Source: Comamonas avium (GTDB lineage: Bacteria > Pseudomonadota > Gammaproteobacteria > Burkholderiales > Burkholderiaceae_C). Taken from it: a stretch of DNA of 64,000 nucleotides. Location of the stretch: positions 1 through 64,000 of the forward strand of contig NZ_JACSQK010000008.1 in NCBI RefSeq assembly GCF_014836675.1, read 5' to 3'. Under the pieces are notes generated by a model that saw only the letters and a list, made by a program, of their open reading frames with translations, did no database searches and was not told the origin of the DNA. Of the stretch, positions 48,792 through 56,818 are shown one piece after another; position 1 is the first letter of the stretch, and each line of letters starts with the position of its first letter. Both the position numbers and the translations under genes were made by a program.

Positions 48792-50492
48792 TTAGTTGCG
48801 CTTTTTGCGCTTGCGCAGATCGATCATGCCGGGCAGCAGGCGCGGGTCGCTGTGCTGGGGGAAGATGGCGTGCTTCTGGATCTTCTGCGTGCCTGTCGTG
48901 GGAATCTGCTGGGCAAACCAGAGCCAGCCGGGAGTCTTGTAATAAGCCATGTTCTGGTTGCAGAAGTCGAACAATGCCTGGGCGATCTGATCGTGGTCTT
49001 GGCCCGTGGCCTCGGTCGAGGGCTTGAGCACCACGCAGGCCAGCACCTCTTCGTCGCGTATCTCGTCCTGCACCGCCATGACGGCGGCGTTTTCCACCCA
49101 CGGATGGGTGACCAGCAGTGCCTCGATTTCAGCAGCCGCAATGTTTTCACCGGACCTGCGGATGATGTTTTTGCGCCGGTCCATGAAATGGAACATGCCC
49201 GTGGCGTCGCGCACCACCATGTCGCCGGTATGGAACCAGCCACTGCGCCAGGCCTGCTCGGTGGCCTCCGGATCGTTGTAGTAGCCAGAGAAAAAATCCT
49301 GCCGGGGGCTGTGTGCGCTGTGGCGTATGACCAGCTCACCCGCACTGCCGTCGGGCACTGTCTGGTCCAGCTCATCAACGGCTCGGGCTTGCAGTCCTTG
49401 GCTGGGTCGATCTCGGCCAAAAGCGCGCGTGCCCACTTGGCGCGGGGCCTGGCAGTCCATCATGACCCTCACCATCTCAGTCATGCCCCACAGCTCCAGA
49501 AGCGGTACGCCAAACCGTTCTTCAAACGCGGCATGCAGTTGCGGCTCCACGCCGGCCCCGGCGGCAAAACGTAGCTGGTGGGCACGGTCCAGCTCGGAAG
49601 GCGGCTGTACGAACAGCATCTGCATGATGACGCCCAGATAGTGCGCAATGGTGGCGCGGGTCTGCACCACCTCCCTCCAAAAGCGGGTGGGCTGGAAACG
49701 GTCGCTCTGAATCTGGCAGCCGCCCGTGAGTAGCATGCAATAAAAGGACAGGATGGAGGCGTTGACGTGAAACAGCGGCAGTGGGTTGTACAGCCGGTCC
49801 TGCTTGCCAATGGTGGCCAAACCCCCCAGCCTGGCATAGTCCTGCCCTGCAGCCAGCTCGTAGCGGTGGGAGAGCACACAGCCCTTGGGTCTGCCTGTCG
49901 TGCCTGAGGTGTACAGAATGCTGGCGGGTGTGTCTGCGCAGACTGCGCCAGCTTCTGCACTGCGTGGGCATGGCGGCAGGGCGGCGGTGAATGCCTCAAG
50001 AGCAACCACGGGAGGCTGGTTGCCGCTGTGTAGCAGCGCGGCCTGTGTGTGTTCGATTCGGTCTTGCAAGACCACCAGCAGATCGACCTGGGCGTGATCG
50101 ATCAAGTAGGCGTACTCACGCGGGCGGTAGTCCGGGTTGACGGGAACACAGCACACGCCCAGCGCATTCAGTGCCAGCTTGTGCAGCATGTGCTCAGGGC
50201 GGCTGTCCAGCAGCAAACCTACGCGGTGGCCCAGGCCGTAGCCGGCGGCCGTGTAGTGCTGCATCAGCTCGCGAATGGCATCGGCTGCTTGCTGGTAGGT
50301 GATTTCGCAGCCCGCGGGCAGGTAGTTGCGGGCTGGGTTTTCAGGGATGCACAGCAGGCTGTGGTGGCCATAGCGCTGTGCAGCGGAGAAAAGGACTTCT
50401 CCGATTGTGCTGTCGGCGTGGATGTCGATCACGGGAACTCCCAAGCACCGCAAGGGTGTCTTGTCTGCAAAAAGAGGAGGCGAGCCATGCAC
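48792..50492 (-). CDS. AMP-binding acyl-CoA ligase
   Basis: The 566-residue ANL-superfamily enzyme adenylates a carboxylic acid and transfers it to CoA. Motifs are ILYTSGTTGRPKGC near 192-205, ELWGMTEM, GWFHTGDMV, DRRKNIIRRSGENIAAAEIE and the terminal catalytic lysine segment GTQKIQKHAIF. The overall pattern is closest to crotonobetaine/carnitine-CoA ligases. The substrate is unknown; context suggests a small branched or hydroxylated acid linked to mevalonate, HMG or acetoacetate. A GTG at 50432 with GGGAG five bases upstream is an alternative start. It is last in the livK-livH-livMG-livF operon. Confidence 0.87.
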   Translation of the reverse strand: MHGSPPLFADKTPLRCLGVPVIDIHADSTIGEVLFSAAQRYGHHSLLCIPENPARNYLPAGCEITYQQAADAIRELMQHYTAAGYGLGHRVGLLLDSRPEHMLHKLALNALGVCCVPVNPDYRPREYAYLIDHAQVDLLVVLQDRIEHTQAALLHSGNQPPVVALEAFTAALPPCPRSAEAGAVCADTPASILYTSGTTGRPKGCVLSHRYELAAGQDYARLGGLATIGKQDRLYNPLPLFHVNASILSFYCMLLTGGCQIQSDRFQPTRFWREVVQTRATIAHYLGVIMQMLFVQPPSELDRAHQLRFAAGAGVEPQLHAAFEERFGVPLLELWGMTEMVRVMMDCQAPRQVGTRAFGRDRPSQGLQARAVDELDQTVPDGSAGELVIRHSAHSPRQDFFSGYYNDPEATEQAWRSGWFHTGDMVVRDATGMFHFMDRRKNIIRRSGENIAAAEIEALLVTHPWVENAAVMAVQDEIRDEEVLACVVLKPSTEATGQDHDQIAQALFDFCNQNMAYYKTPGWLWFAQQIPTTGTQKIQKHAIFPQHSDPRLLPGMIDLRKRKKRN

Positions 50493-50549
50493 AGCGGCCG
50501 GGCCGCCCTGTGAAAGAAACGGGGGCTAAAAGAGGAGGGCGTGCTGTTT

Positions 50550-51275
50550 TCAGTGGCTGCCGAGATAGGCCGCACGCACCTTGTCGTCGCTGCGCAGGGC
50601 CGTGCTGGAGCCTTCCAGTATGATTTTTCCGGTCTCCAGCACATAGCCGCGGTCGGCAACACTCAGGGCCTGGTTGGCCATTTGCTCCACCAGCAAGATG
50701 GTGATGTCACGCTGCTTGAGGCTGCGCACAATGGAGAAAATCTCTTTGACGATCAATGGCGCCAGACCCAGCGAGGGTTCGTCGAGCAGCAGCAACTGGG
50801 GTCTGGCCATCAGGGCGCGGGCAATGGCCAGCATCTGCTGCTCGCCGCCGGACATGGTGCCGGCCATTTGGTGCTGACGTTCCTTGAGCCGAGGGAAGGC
50901 CAGGAACTGTGCCTCAATGTCGTGCTCCAGTTCGGCCCGGGTAGCCTTGCGGTGGTAGGCACCCAGCATCAGATTGTCACGCACGCTCTGGTCCGCAAAG
51001 ACCTGGCGGCCCTCGGGCGACTGGGCAATACCCAGCGCCACCCGCAGGTGGCCAGGCATGCGGGTGATGTCCTGGCCCTTGAACAAGACGCTGCCCGAAT
51101 GTGCCGGCTCCAGGCCCGAGATCACCTTCATCAGTGTGCTTTTTCCGGCACCATTTCCACCAATCATCGTGACGACCTCGCCGGGATAGACCTCCAGCGA
51201 AATGCCTTTGAGCGCCTCCACTGCACCGTAGCGGGCCTGCAAGTCTTTCACTTGCAAAACAGGTGTGTCATGCAT
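50550..51275 (-). CDS. livF: ABC transporter ATP-binding protein, LivF type
   Basis: A 241-residue ATPase of the branched-chain amino acid/urea family. Walker A is GGNGAGKSTLMK near 36-47, the signature is MSGGEQQMLAIARALM near 133-148, Walker B is LLLLDEPSLGLAP near 153-165, and ILLVEQMANQAL holds the switch region. It pairs with the ATPase domain of the fused LivM-LivG protein, whose stop it overlaps by eight bases. The transported solute may be a branched carboxylate rather than an amino acid. Confidence 0.93.
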   Translation of the reverse strand: MHDTPVLQVKDLQARYGAVEALKGISLEVYPGEVVTMIGGNGAGKSTLMKVISGLEPAHSGSVLFKGQDITRMPGHLRVALGIAQSPEGRQVFADQSVRDNLMLGAYHRKATRAELEHDIEAQFLAFPRLKERQHQMAGTMSGGEQQMLAIARALMARPQLLLLDEPSLGLAPLIVKEIFSIVRSLKQRDITILLVEQMANQALSVADRGYVLETGKIILEGSSTALRSDDKVRAAYLGSH

Positions 51276-53097
51276 GCTTGTTTTCCAATGAAGTTGCGAA
51301 GGTGGCAGGAGCGAGCTGCGCGTCATCGTCCGGTGCACCGAGGTAGGCGGTGATCACGCGTGGGTTTTTCTGTACCTGTGTGGGTGTGCCTTCAGCGATC
51401 TTTTCGCCGTAGTCGAGCACGATTACGTGGTCGGAAATGGCCATCACCAGGTCCATGTGGTGCTCGATCAGCAGCACAGTGATGCCCAGCTCCTTGATGC
51501 TTCGGATCACGCCTGTCAGCTCCTGTGTTTCCTGGGGGTTCAGGCCTGCCGCAGGCTCATCGAGCAGCAGCAAACTGGGCCGGGTGGCCAGCGCGCGAGC
51601 CAGCTCTACCCGACGTTGCAGGCCGTAGGGCAGGCTGCCCGCAGTTTCATAGGCCTTGGTGTCCAGCCCCAGGAACTGCAACACCTGCATGGCCTGTGCA
51701 GTGGCCTCGCGCTCTTGCCTTTTTGCAGCAGGAAGTGCAAAGAGATAAGCACCAAATCCTGCGCGGATATGCTGGTGCAACCCCACTTTGACGTTGTCGA
51801 TCACGCTCATGTCGGCAAAGAGCTTCAGGTTCTGGAAGGTGCGACCCAGGCCCATGGCGCAGATCTGATTGGCAGGCTTGGCCAGAATGCTCTCACCGCA
51901 AAAACGTATAGCACCCTTGGTTGGCGGGATGATGCCTGAGAGGATGTTGAGCAGCGTGGTCTTGCCCGCACCATTGGGGCCAATCAGCGAATGCACATGA
52001 CCGGGCTGAAGGTCGATACTGATGTTGTTGGTGGGCACCACGCCGCCATAGGCCTTGTACAGCCCCTCGGTTTGCAGCAACGGGCCCTTGACATCGATTG
52101 CACGTGCACCAGCCAGCTCGCGCAGACTGACTGATGGCAGCGGTATGTCCCGGTTGCTCAAGGCTGGCTTGCGCTTGGTGAAGAACCTGGACACCGTACC
52201 TGACAGCCCATCGGGCATGACATACAGACCAAACAGCAGCAAAGCGCCATAGGTGAAGTGCTGCACACCGGGCCAGCGTGCCAAAAAAGCGTCCAGCAGT
52301 GTAAGGACCAGGGCACCTAGCAATGGCCCATAAACCGACTTGCCTCCGAGCAGCACGATCAGCAAAAAGAAGATGGACAGATTGAACGTGATGAAGTCGG
52401 AGTTGATGTACTGGTTTTGCTGTGCCACCAAGGCACCAGCTACACCGCAGGTGACGGCACTGATCACAAATGCCAGCACCTTGAACTTGTACACGCTGAC
52501 CCCCACGCTTTCGGCAGCCACTTCTGCCGTGTTCACTGCCATAAAGGCCCGGCCGAACTTGCCGCTGAGCAGCGAGCGCATCATCAGATGGGTTGCCACG
52601 CCCAGTGCCAGAACCAGCCACACCCATTCGCGCATGTCGAAGATATGTCCGTTGATGGACAGGGGCAGCACACCGTAGATGCCTTGCTGGCCGGCAAAAA
52701 CGTCCTGCCATTCAGAGACCACTTTTTCGACCACAACGCCAAAACCTATGGTCACCATCGCCAGGGCCGGGCCTTTGACGCGCAAGGCGGGTAGTGCAAT
52801 CAGCACGCCAAAGATACCGGCCACGACACCCGCTGCCAGCAAAGCCAGCCAGGGGTTCCACTCCATGCGGGCAGTCAGCAAGGCGGCCGTGTAGGCGCCC
52901 ACCGCAAACAGGCCAGCATGGCCCAGCGACTTCTGCCCGGTATAACCCACCAGCACATTGAGACCGGCGGCAGCCAGATAGTTGATGCCGACCATGAAAA
53001 CGACCTTCAGGTAAAAGCCGTTGTCCGTAATCAGTGGCAGCAGGGCGGCAATGGCGGCAAACAGGGCCACGCCAGCAAGATGTTTGTATTGCCCCAT
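51268..53097 (-). CDS. Fused ABC permease-ATPase, LivM-LivG
   Basis: A single 609-residue frame. Residues 1 to about 320 are a LivM-type permease with about nine membrane helices (LNVLVGYTGQKSLGHAGLFA is the conserved early segment). After a linker, residues about 355-609 are a LivG-type ATPase with Walker A GPNGAGKTTLLN, signature-region LPYGLQRRVELARALAT and Walker B LLLLDEPAAGLNP. In most LivFGHMK systems these are two genes. No internal stop or frameshift is seen. The start at 53097 overlaps the livH stop by one base; an in-frame extension to 53688 lies inside livH and is not coding. Confidence 0.93.
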   Translation of the reverse strand: MGQYKHLAGVALFAAIAALLPLITDNGFYLKVVFMVGINYLAAAGLNVLVGYTGQKSLGHAGLFAVGAYTAALLTARMEWNPWLALLAAGVVAGIFGVLIALPALRVKGPALAMVTIGFGVVVEKVVSEWQDVFAGQQGIYGVLPLSINGHIFDMREWVWLVLALGVATHLMMRSLLSGKFGRAFMAVNTAEVAAESVGVSVYKFKVLAFVISAVTCGVAGALVAQQNQYINSDFITFNLSIFFLLIVLLGGKSVYGPLLGALVLTLLDAFLARWPGVQHFTYGALLLFGLYVMPDGLSGTVSRFFTKRKPALSNRDIPLPSVSLRELAGARAIDVKGPLLQTEGLYKAYGGVVPTNNISIDLQPGHVHSLIGPNGAGKTTLLNILSGIIPPTKGAIRFCGESILAKPANQICAMGLGRTFQNLKLFADMSVIDNVKVGLHQHIRAGFGAYLFALPAAKRQEREATAQAMQVLQFLGLDTKAYETAGSLPYGLQRRVELARALATRPSLLLLDEPAAGLNPQETQELTGVIRSIKELGITVLLIEHHMDLVMAISDHVIVLDYGEKIAEGTPTQVQKNPRVITAYLGAPDDDAQLAPATFATSLENKHA

Positions 53098-54017
53098 CAG
53101 ACTTTCTCCACCAGACGCTGCCCCAGCAGACCTTCTGGCTTGAGCACCAGAACAAAAATAATCAGCAGGAAGATACTGATTTCTCGCAGTTCGGCCTGCC
53201 ACAGACCGACCATGGCCTCCAGAAGCCCCAGCAGGAAACCGCCCAGCATGCAGCCGCGCGGGTTGCTCAGTCCGCCGACGATGGCGGCTGAGAACGCCTT
53301 CAGAGCCAAGGTCAGGCCCATGAAGACCGAGGCCGTGGTGATGGGGGCAATCAGCAGGCCGGCAATGCCTGCCAGGCTGGAGCTGACAATGAATGCCAGC
53401 ACGATGATGGCGGTGACATTGATGCCCATCAGCACAGCAGCCGGGCCACTTTGTGCCACGGCGCGCACGGCCTTGCCCAAACGGGTTTTGCGCATGATGA
53501 CATCCAGGCACAGCATCAGGGACACGCTGATGCACAGCACCAGAATTTCTTGCGGCAGTACGCCGGCACCGCCGATGCGAATGACGTCGTTGCCCAGCGG
53601 AGAGGGCATCACCATGGGGGAAGGGCCCCAGATGGCGAGCGCAATGTTCTGAACAATGATGCCAAAACCGATGGTGCTCATCACCCATGCCAGGCCGGGC
53701 TTGCCGAAGAAAGGGCGCACGGCGGTGTAGTACAGGAGCACGCCCAGCGCACCCATGAGCAAAAAGGTGGTGACCATGCTCAGGCCGTAGCGCGCGAGGG
53801 TGACTTCGGCAATTTCCAGTGAGCCTTGCAAATCGTGACCGGCCAGCAGCAGCAGCACGGAAACGCCTATAAAAGCCCCAGCGACCAGGAATTCTCCCTG
53901 GCCGAAGTTGAACGTCTTGGTGGTGTTGTAGGTAATGTTGAAGCCCAGGGCAACCAGCGAGTAAATGCTGCCCAAGGCTAAGCCACTGAAAATGGCCTGA
54001 AGAATGCTGGCTTGCAT
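53097..54017 (-). CDS. livH: ABC transporter permease, LivH type
   Basis: A 306-residue permease with about eight membrane helices. The early LALGSIYSLVALGFNITYNT segment and NFGQGEFLVAGAFIG are hallmarks of LivH, and the GLTLALKAFSAAIVGGLSNPRG loop near 223-244 is the EAA-like coupling region. With LivM it makes the membrane channel. Its stop overlaps the LivM-LivG start. A hairpin lies between it and the binding protein gene upstream. Confidence 0.94.
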   Translation of the reverse strand: MQASILQAIFSGLALGSIYSLVALGFNITYNTTKTFNFGQGEFLVAGAFIGVSVLLLLAGHDLQGSLEIAEVTLARYGLSMVTTFLLMGALGVLLYYTAVRPFFGKPGLAWVMSTIGFGIIVQNIALAIWGPSPMVMPSPLGNDVIRIGGAGVLPQEILVLCISVSLMLCLDVIMRKTRLGKAVRAVAQSGPAAVLMGINVTAIIVLAFIVSSSLAGIAGLLIAPITTASVFMGLTLALKAFSAAIVGGLSNPRGCMLGGFLLGLLEAMVGLWQAELREISIFLLIIFVLVLKPEGLLGQRLVEKV

Positions 54018-54108
54018 TTGAGAGATTCCTATCAGCCTGAAAAATGCAGATGTGCTGCCGCGTGGCAGCGGTCAGTACCGGTCTTTATGCATGGATGCCA
54101 TGTCATGA

Positions 54109-54136
54109 AAGCGAGCGACACCGCTGCCGCTCGCTT
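54109..54136. terminator. Intercistronic hairpin between livK and livH
   Basis: AAGCGAGCG at 54109-54117 and CGCTCGCTT at 54128-54136 form a perfect 9-base stem. On the minus strand only a short T-rich sequence follows, so it is probably a partial attenuator or an mRNA-stabilising hairpin that lets the binding protein be made in excess. Confidence 0.6.
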
Positions 54137-54192
54137 GGGTCACCGCCAAAAGCTGCCAGGCGCGCACGCCCAGCGGCGGTGACATGATCCGT

Positions 54193-55383
54193 TTACTTTT
54201 TCAGGTCAGAAGGCTGCAGGCTCTTGGTGATGTCGTCCTCGTACTTGGTGACCTCACTGCCTTTCCAGCGAGCCAGATAGAAGTCCTGTACGCCCAGACC
54301 TTCGTGGTTGGCCTTGGAGAAAGGCTTGCTGTAGGTCTTGATGACACCGGGTACAGAGTCCAGATTTTCCAGCGCGGCAGCAACCTTGGGGCCATCGGTG
54401 CTGTTGGCCTGCTTCATCGCAGCGGCAATCAGCATCACCGAGTCGTAGGCCTGGGCGGCGGCAGGGAATGTGGTCAGCGTGGGAAAGTTCTTGCGAATCC
54501 GTTCGCCCAGAGCCTTGGTCTTTGCACTGGTGTCCTCCGTCGTGGAGGCCGCCATGATCAGGTTCGGAGCCAGCGCGGGGCCCGTCATTTTGGGGAACAG
54601 CGAGCTCAGATTGCCCCAGGCACCCAGTGTGGTGGGCTGGTAGTTGATCTTTTCCATGCTGCGCACGACCTGGGCTGTGCCGTCCGCCAAGCCATAGACG
54701 ATCACGGTGTCGGCGCCAGCAGCCTTGATCTTGGACAGCTGCGAGGTGATGTCCGTGTCTTTGGGACCGAATTTTTCCACAGCCACCGGCTTGATGCCGT
54801 GCAATGCCAGTATGTCGGTGGCATCCTTGGTGCCGCCTTGTCCGTAGCCGGTGGAGTCGGCAATGATGGCAACCTTCTGGGTCTTGGTGCTCTTTGCTGC
54901 ATAGGCACCCAGCAATGCGGTTTGTTCGCGGTCAACCATGGAGACGCGGAAAAGGTAGTTCTGGGCTTCCTTGGCGTAACGGGTTGTGATCTCCGTGCCG
55001 GTGGCAATCGGCACCACTACCGGAATTTTCTTTTGCTGCGGGATGTGCAGCCAGGCCAGGGCGTTGCCGGAGTTGGCAGGCCCGACCACAGCAGCTACCT
55101 TTTCGTTGTCGATCAGCTCTGTCATGTTCTGGATGGACTTGGGTGGCGTACCCAGATCGTCACGGATGACGCCCACCACCTTGCGGCCAAGAATACCGCC
55201 CGCTTTGTTGACATCTTCAATGGCAGCCTCAAAAGCCCAGCGTCCGGAAATTCCCAGCTCGGCCACACCGCTGCCGGACAGATCGGCGTTGTAGCCAATC
55301 TTGATGTCCTGGGCGAAGGCGCCTGCACCAGTGAACAAAGCTGCTGCCATCATGCTGTAGCCGAATTTCTTGCTTGTCTTCAT
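54193..55383 (-). CDS. livK: ABC transporter substrate-binding protein, LivK type
   Basis: The 396-residue periplasmic protein has a signal peptide of about 24 residues (KKFGYSMMAAALFTGAGAFA cleaved before QDIKIG) and a type I periplasmic-binding fold. Landmarks are IKIGYNADLSGSGVAELG, NKAGGILGRKVVGVIRDD, VVGPANSGNALAWLHIPQ and the C-terminal ALENLDSVPGVIKTYSKPFS. AAGGAG precedes the ATG at 55383. It is the first gene of the importer operon and has the CTGTACC-N10-GGTACAG operator about 95 bases upstream. The solute cannot be told from sequence. Confidence 0.92.
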   Translation of the reverse strand: MKTSKKFGYSMMAAALFTGAGAFAQDIKIGYNADLSGSGVAELGISGRWAFEAAIEDVNKAGGILGRKVVGVIRDDLGTPPKSIQNMTELIDNEKVAAVVGPANSGNALAWLHIPQQKKIPVVVPIATGTEITTRYAKEAQNYLFRVSMVDREQTALLGAYAAKSTKTQKVAIIADSTGYGQGGTKDATDILALHGIKPVAVEKFGPKDTDITSQLSKIKAAGADTVIVYGLADGTAQVVRSMEKINYQPTTLGAWGNLSSLFPKMTGPALAPNLIMAASTTEDTSAKTKALGERIRKNFPTLTTFPAAAQAYDSVMLIAAAMKQANSTDGPKVAAALENLDSVPGVIKTYSKPFSKANHEGLGVQDFYLARWKGSEVTKYEDDITKSLQPSDLKK

Positions 55384-55476
55384 GCTTGTCTCCTTGTATG
55401 TCATGCAGGGAATAAGGCTGTGCGTTTTCCTGCAATGTGTTCGGCTCTGTATGGCCGACGGTGCACTGTAAATTCA

Positions 55477-55513
55477 CTGTACCCACGTGAGTAGGTACAG
55501 TTCGTCGGTACAG
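55477..55513. promoter_or_regulatory. Operator of the livK operon, same motif as the MocR/HMGR operator
   Basis: CTGTACC at 55477-55483 and GGTACAG at 55494-55500 are separated by ten bases, exactly as at 47341-47364. A further GGTACAG half-site follows at 55507-55513, and CACTGTA is directly repeated at 55464-55470 and 55475-55481. Confidence 0.75.
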
Positions 55514-56205
55514 CCCTTGCCTGTGGTTAACCCTAGCCTGCAGTGAATACAGGTAGGGACCGTTTTGCTGCCGTATTCAGGGTGGCGGGGGCATCAGTGC
55601 GGCGAGTGCTGCTGCTCATGAGGGCAGGGCAGTCGCCTTGCTCGAACTCAAGGCAGGCTTCCTTAATTCCAGTCGTGGCTCCGCCAAGAGCTACTGCCTG
55701 AGGGCCGCGCAATTCAGGCAATTGATTCAATGGCTGCCCGGATCGCAGCTCGTAGACTTCGTGCTCAAAAGTGCTGGTCAGCAGCGTTCAACCGGCCTGT
55801 TGATGCAATGGATTGTGGTGGCCGCCAAACTTCGCTGGTGGTAACCACTGGACTTCTTTCACGCATGGCTTCCTGAACGAAGACATGTGGCGATCGCCGG
55901 ATTGCGATGTGTAAACGAATTGCCTTGGTGTATTCACGCGTTCTTGCAAGGGCGGGCAGCTGAGATGGAGTCTGCGGCAATCACAGCTTCATAGACTGGC
56001 TAAGCCTTGTGCGCATCAGCGCCAGTAAGGCAGCTCTAGCACTTGGTCACAAGCAACAGCTGCAGCAATTGGGTGTCGGTTGCAGTTGCGGTTGCGCAGC
56101 TTGTTCCATAGCCCATCTTGAATGGGCTTTGTGGGGTAACCGCAGGCAGGTGCCTGGGTTCTTGCATGCATCAAGCATGGCGGCGAAGGTCGTGCCGCCC
56201 AGGAT
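55514..56205. other. Long gap without a supported gene
   Basis: About 690 bases between the livK operator and the DUF192 gene. Several open frames of 65-72 codons exist on both strands, but none has a good ribosome site or recognisable motif. A small hairpin, AGCCCAT/ATGGGCT near 56108-56126, ends in TTTG. The coding-like composition suggests a decayed gene or spacer. Confidence 0.4.
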
Positions 56206-56709
56206 TTAAGGCGCTGGTGCCTTGAAAGGCGCGCCGGTGAGCTTGGCTCCCGCCTTGATGCCTTTTGCTGCAAACCAGCCCTGGTTCATCTCCAGCACGT
56301 ACCGCACAGGCTTGGCGGAGCAGTGGGAGTTTTCATCCAGCGGCTGCATATCAGCCAGATTGACAATGGTTCCGTCATCAGCCACGAATGCCGCCGTCAG
56401 TGGCAACAAGGTGTTTTTCATCCAGAAGCATTGCACGCCGGGGCTTTCAAACACAAACAGCATGCCTTCGTGTTGGGGCATCGAGGTGCGGTGCATCAAG
56501 CCTGTCTGGCGCTCATGAAAGCGCGCTGCAACTTGCGTATCAATGCGGAACATGCCTGCTCGCAATTCAATACGAGGCAGGTTCAGTTGTGGCTCGCCCG
56601 CAGGCGCTTGGGCATGGGCGGCAAAGCCCGTGGCCAGCAGGGCAGCCAGTGCCAGGCGGGCGCTTAATCGGAGTGGCAGCAGGTTCATGGCGCTATTGTG
56701 CAATGTCAT
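56206..56709 (-). CDS. DUF192 family secreted protein
   Basis: The 167-residue protein has an N-terminal signal peptide (RLALAALLATGFAAHAQA) and a DUF192 domain (about 45-160): ARFHERQTGLMHRTSMPQHE, GMLFVFESPGVQCFWMKNTL, then VRYVLEMNQGWFAAKGIKAG. The family is widespread and of unknown function; a small beta-barrel fold is known. An ATG at 56688 is possible, but AGG seven bases before 56709 favours the longer start. It diverges from icd with about 110 bases between. Confidence 0.87.
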   Translation of the reverse strand: MTLHNSAMNLLPLRLSARLALAALLATGFAAHAQAPAGEPQLNLPRIELRAGMFRIDTQVAARFHERQTGLMHRTSMPQHEGMLFVFESPGVQCFWMKNTLLPLTAAFVADDGTIVNLADMQPLDENSHCSAKPVRYVLEMNQGWFAAKGIKAGAKLTGAPFKAPAP

Positions 56710-56728
56710 GCAGGTGCCTGTGTATGTC

Positions 56729-56756
56729 TTGGACGACTTACAAGCTCACCTAGAAT
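56729..56756 (+). promoter_or_regulatory. Sigma-70-type promoter candidate for icd
   Basis: TTGGAC at 56729-56734 and TAGAAT at 56751-56756 are separated by 16 bases and lie 62 bases upstream of the icd ATG. Confidence 0.5.
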
Positions 56757-56818
56757 GATTGTCCAACGCTGTATACACACGGCATTGGTTTTGAGTTGGA
56801 GTCAGGAGACCGCGTTTC

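Noticed and set aside
47431-49101. Long minus-strand frame across HMG-CoA reductase
   Set aside because: Overlaps two confident genes and shows no domain; a mirror of the reductase codons.
53098-53688. Upstream in-frame extension of LivM-LivG
   Set aside because: It lies wholly inside livH in another frame; the ATG at 53097 gives a normal LivM N-terminus and a one-base overlap with livH.
55533-55980. Short frames on both strands upstream of livK
   Set aside because: None has start-site support or a motif; reported only as an unexplained gap.
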